Assembly (NCBI GenBank): GCA_002371825.1
Contig: DFHF01000034.1
Coordinates: 1 to 41,701, forward strand
Length of the DNA: 41,701 nt
From: Ruminococcus flavefaciens
GTDB lineage: Bacteria > Bacillota > Clostridia > Oscillospirales > Ruminococcaceae
Reading direction: 5' to 3'
Of this stretch, positions 40,067 through 41,701 are shown one piece after another (position 1 is the first letter of the stretch; every line of letters starts with the position of its first letter). The notes beneath the pieces are model-generated. The model searched no databases, had not been told where the DNA came from, and worked only from the letters and a program-made list of their open reading frames with translations. Both the position numbers and the translations under genes were made by a program.

Positions 40067-40987
40067 TTACTTCTTGATCATGTTAGCGATCTCATCTGCG
40101 AAGTTGTCTTCCTTCTTCTCGATGCCTTCGCCTCTCTCGTAGCGAACTACTTCAACTACCTTGATAGAACCGCCGAGCTTCTTAGCCTCTGCATCAACAT
40201 AGCCCTGAACTGAGAGCTTGTCGTCCTTAACGAAGGACTGCTCAAGGAGGCAGTTTTCTGTGTAGTACTTGCCAACCTTACCCTCAACGATCTTAGCACG
40301 AACCTGCTCAGGCTTGGATGCCATCTTAGGATCCTCAGCCATCTGAGCCATCATGATCTCCTTCTCCTTCTCGATAACTTCAGCAGGAACCTGCTCACGG
40401 TTGAGATAAGGAGCATTAAGAGCTGCAGACTGCATAGCAACATCCTTACCGATAGCAGCTACCTGATCTGCTGCGAGATCTGTATCCATCTTTACAAGAA
40501 CACCGATGCTGCCGCCGTTGTGGATGTAAGAAGCAAGAGCACCCTCAAGTCTTACGAAACGACGGATAACGATATTCTCTCTGATCTTCATACCAGCAAG
40601 CTCTGTAAGAGCGTCGCCTACTGTACCTGTACCGCCAACGATCTGCTCAGCCTTGAGAGCCTCTACGTCAGCAGGGTTCTTAGCGATGATTGTCTTTGCT
40701 ACGTTTGCAACGAAGTTTCTGATATCATCTGTGTTAGCAGCGAAGTCAGTCTCAGTGTTTACTTCGAGGAGAACACCAACGTTACCCTCAACAACTGCTG
40801 TAACAACGCCCTCAGCAGCAGCTCTGCCGCTCTTCTTAGCCTGTGTAGCAAGTCCTTTTTCTCTGAGGAATTCGATAGCCTTGTCCATATCGCCGTCGTT
40901 AGCCTCGAGAGCCTTCTTACAGTCCATCATTCCAACGCCTGTGGACTTCATGAGTTCCTTTATTTCTGCAACGGAAACCTTTCCCAT
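40067..40987 (-). CDS. tsf: Elongation factor Ts
   Basis: EF-Ts exchanges GDP for GTP on EF-Tu. The 306-residue length fits the family. The N-terminal UBA-like part reads VAEIKELMKSTGVGMMDCKK, then ALEANDGDMDKAIEFLREKG (about 4-43). The EF-Tu-contacting TDF motif is in VNTETDFAANTDDIRNFV (about 76-93). Core subdomains follow, with MKIRENIVIRRF and AALNAPYLNREQVP. A strong AGGAGGT lies 7 bases upstream of the ATG at 40987. It follows rpsB, with an attenuator hairpin in the 83-base gap. Confidence 0.98.
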   Translation of the reverse strand: MGKVSVAEIKELMKSTGVGMMDCKKALEANDGDMDKAIEFLREKGLATQAKKSGRAAAEGVVTAVVEGNVGVLLEVNTETDFAANTDDIRNFVANVAKTIIAKNPADVEALKAEQIVGGTGTVGDALTELAGMKIRENIVIRRFVRLEGALASYIHNGGSIGVLVKMDTDLAADQVAAIGKDVAMQSAALNAPYLNREQVPAEVIEKEKEIMMAQMAEDPKMASKPEQVRAKIVEGKVGKYYTENCLLEQSFVKDDKLSVQGYVDAEAKKLGGSIKVVEVVRYERGEGIEKKEDNFADEIANMIKK

Positions 40988-41025
40988 TGTGATTACCTCC
41001 TATTAAATTGTAATATAATATCTGC

Positions 41026-41054
41026 AAAAACCCGAATGGTCAGTTCGGGTTTTT
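41026..41054 (-). terminator. Attenuator/terminator between rpsB and tsf
   Basis: A perfect 11-bp stem (41026-41036 with 41044-41054) has A-run and T-run built into its arms and a 7-base loop, 16 bases after the rpsB stop. It probably reduces tsf expression relative to rpsB rather than blocking it, as no clear SigA promoter was found between them. Confidence 0.85.
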
Positions 41055-41070
41055 GATTATGGTTCTGTGA

Positions 41071-41701
41071 TTATTCAGCGTCAGCCTCTGCCTCAGCAGA
41101 TTCCTCTGCAGGAGCCTCCTGAGCCTCAGCGATGTCAGCTGTGTCGTCGCCCTGTCTGCCTTCGATGATAGCGTTAGCAACTGTGCCAGCGATAAGCTTT
41201 ACAGCTCTGATAGCATCATCGTTACCGGGGATAACGTAGTCCACTTCATCAGGATCGCAGTTTGTATCAACGATAGCAACTATCGGGATACCGAGCTTCT
41301 TAGCCTCAGCTACAGCGATCTTTTCCTTGCGGGGATCAACGATAAAGAGTGCTGCGGGGAGCTTCTTCATTGTCTTGATACCGCCGAGGAACTTCTCGAG
41401 CTTTTCGATCTCGAGGTTGAGCTTTACAACTTCCTTCTTAGGGAGAAGAGCGAATGTGCCATCCTCTTCCATTGTGTGGAGCTGCTCAAGTCTCTTTATT
41501 CTTGTCTGGATGGTCTTGAAGTTTGTGAGCATACCGCCAAGCCATCTTGCGTTTACATAGTGTGCGCCGGCTCTTGTAGCTTCTTCCTTAACAGAATCGC
41601 CAGCCTGCTTCTTTGTACCTACGAAGAGAACTTCGCCGCCCTGTGCTGACAGGTCACGAACGAAAAGATAAGCTTCTTCAAGCTTCTTAACTGTCTTCTG
41701 A
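41071..41701 (-). CDS. rpsB: 30S ribosomal protein S2, 5' end cut by window
   Basis: S2 binds the small ribosomal subunit. The frame is open from the window edge to the stop at 41071, giving 209 residues; about 50 N-terminal residues are missing. Family segments are clear: GGEVLFVGTKKQAGDSVKEE, AHYVNARWLGGMLTNFKTIQ, KKLPAALFIVDPRKEKIAVA and IPIVAIVDTNCDPDEVDYVI, then PGNDDAIRAVKL. An acidic tail (AEAQEAPAEESAEAEADAE) ends it. A methionine inside the frame at 41532 is not the start, since homology continues upstream. Confidence 0.98.
   Translation of the reverse strand, partial: QKTVKKLEEAYLFVRDLSAQGGEVLFVGTKKQAGDSVKEEATRAGAHYVNARWLGGMLTNFKTIQTRIKRLEQLHTMEEDGTFALLPKKEVVKLNLEIEKLEKFLGGIKTMKKLPAALFIVDPRKEKIAVAEAKKLGIPIVAIVDTNCDPDEVDYVIPGNDDAIRAVKLIAGTVANAIIEGRQGDDTADIAEAQEAPAEESAEAEADAE

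Overview
The window looks like a chromosomal segment of a low-to-moderate GC Gram-positive anaerobe of the Ruminococcus type (Bacillota, Oscillospiraceae). This is inferred from four secreted proteins with dockerin modules (cellulosome biology), many consensus SigA promoters with strong GGAGG ribosome sites, an rpsO-pnp and an rpsB-tsf cluster, a cobalamin riboswitch, and ECF-type vitamin uptake genes. I ran no database search, so the genus is a judgement from gene content. No tRNA, rRNA, CRISPR array, transposase or prophage gene was seen.

Layout. 1-2034: pnp (cut by the window edge) and rpsO on the minus strand, with a very long hairpin between them. 2129-4934: an ECF sigma factor and a large membrane-anchored partner, probably its anti-sigma factor. 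4953-10076: a compact three-gene plus-strand operon (TerB_N/TerB_C protein, BrxD-like DUF2791 ATPase, Lhr-like helicase). Its promoter contains a LexA/DinR-like box. This is the best candidate in the window for a little-described defence or DNA-damage system. 10126-11857: mtnN nucleosidase plus a small dockerin protein. 11875-13629: a sodium:solute symporter. 13663-14811: an AT-rich single-pass protein of unknown function.

14868-21154 is a second system of note. A perfect SigA promoter and a cobalamin riboswitch with an intrinsic terminator precede five tightly overlapping minus-strand genes: a DUF4430 surface protein with a sortase-like tail, a membrane-tethered protein built like human intrinsic factor/transcobalamin (alpha6 repeats plus DUF4430), EcfT, a fused double ECF ATPase, and an S component. 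Together they read as surface capture and import of corrinoids.

21225-27113: a YunG-like protein, a GntR(YtrA)-ABC transporter operon whose promoter sits in a 15-bp perfect inverted repeat, an acylphosphatase, and a second ECF sigma/anti-sigma pair. 27097-31198: a CotH-kinase/dockerin protein and a divergent cysteine-peptidase/dockerin/leucine-rich-repeat protein. 31206-39190: a six-gene minus-strand operon, MoxR ATPase, DUF58, transglutaminase, C39-like peptidase with dockerin, PrmA and an unknown protein. 39282-41701: an unknown membrane protein, tsf, an attenuator and rpsB (cut by the window edge). The only gene-free stretch above 300 bases (20890-21293) is filled by the riboswitch and two divergent promoters.
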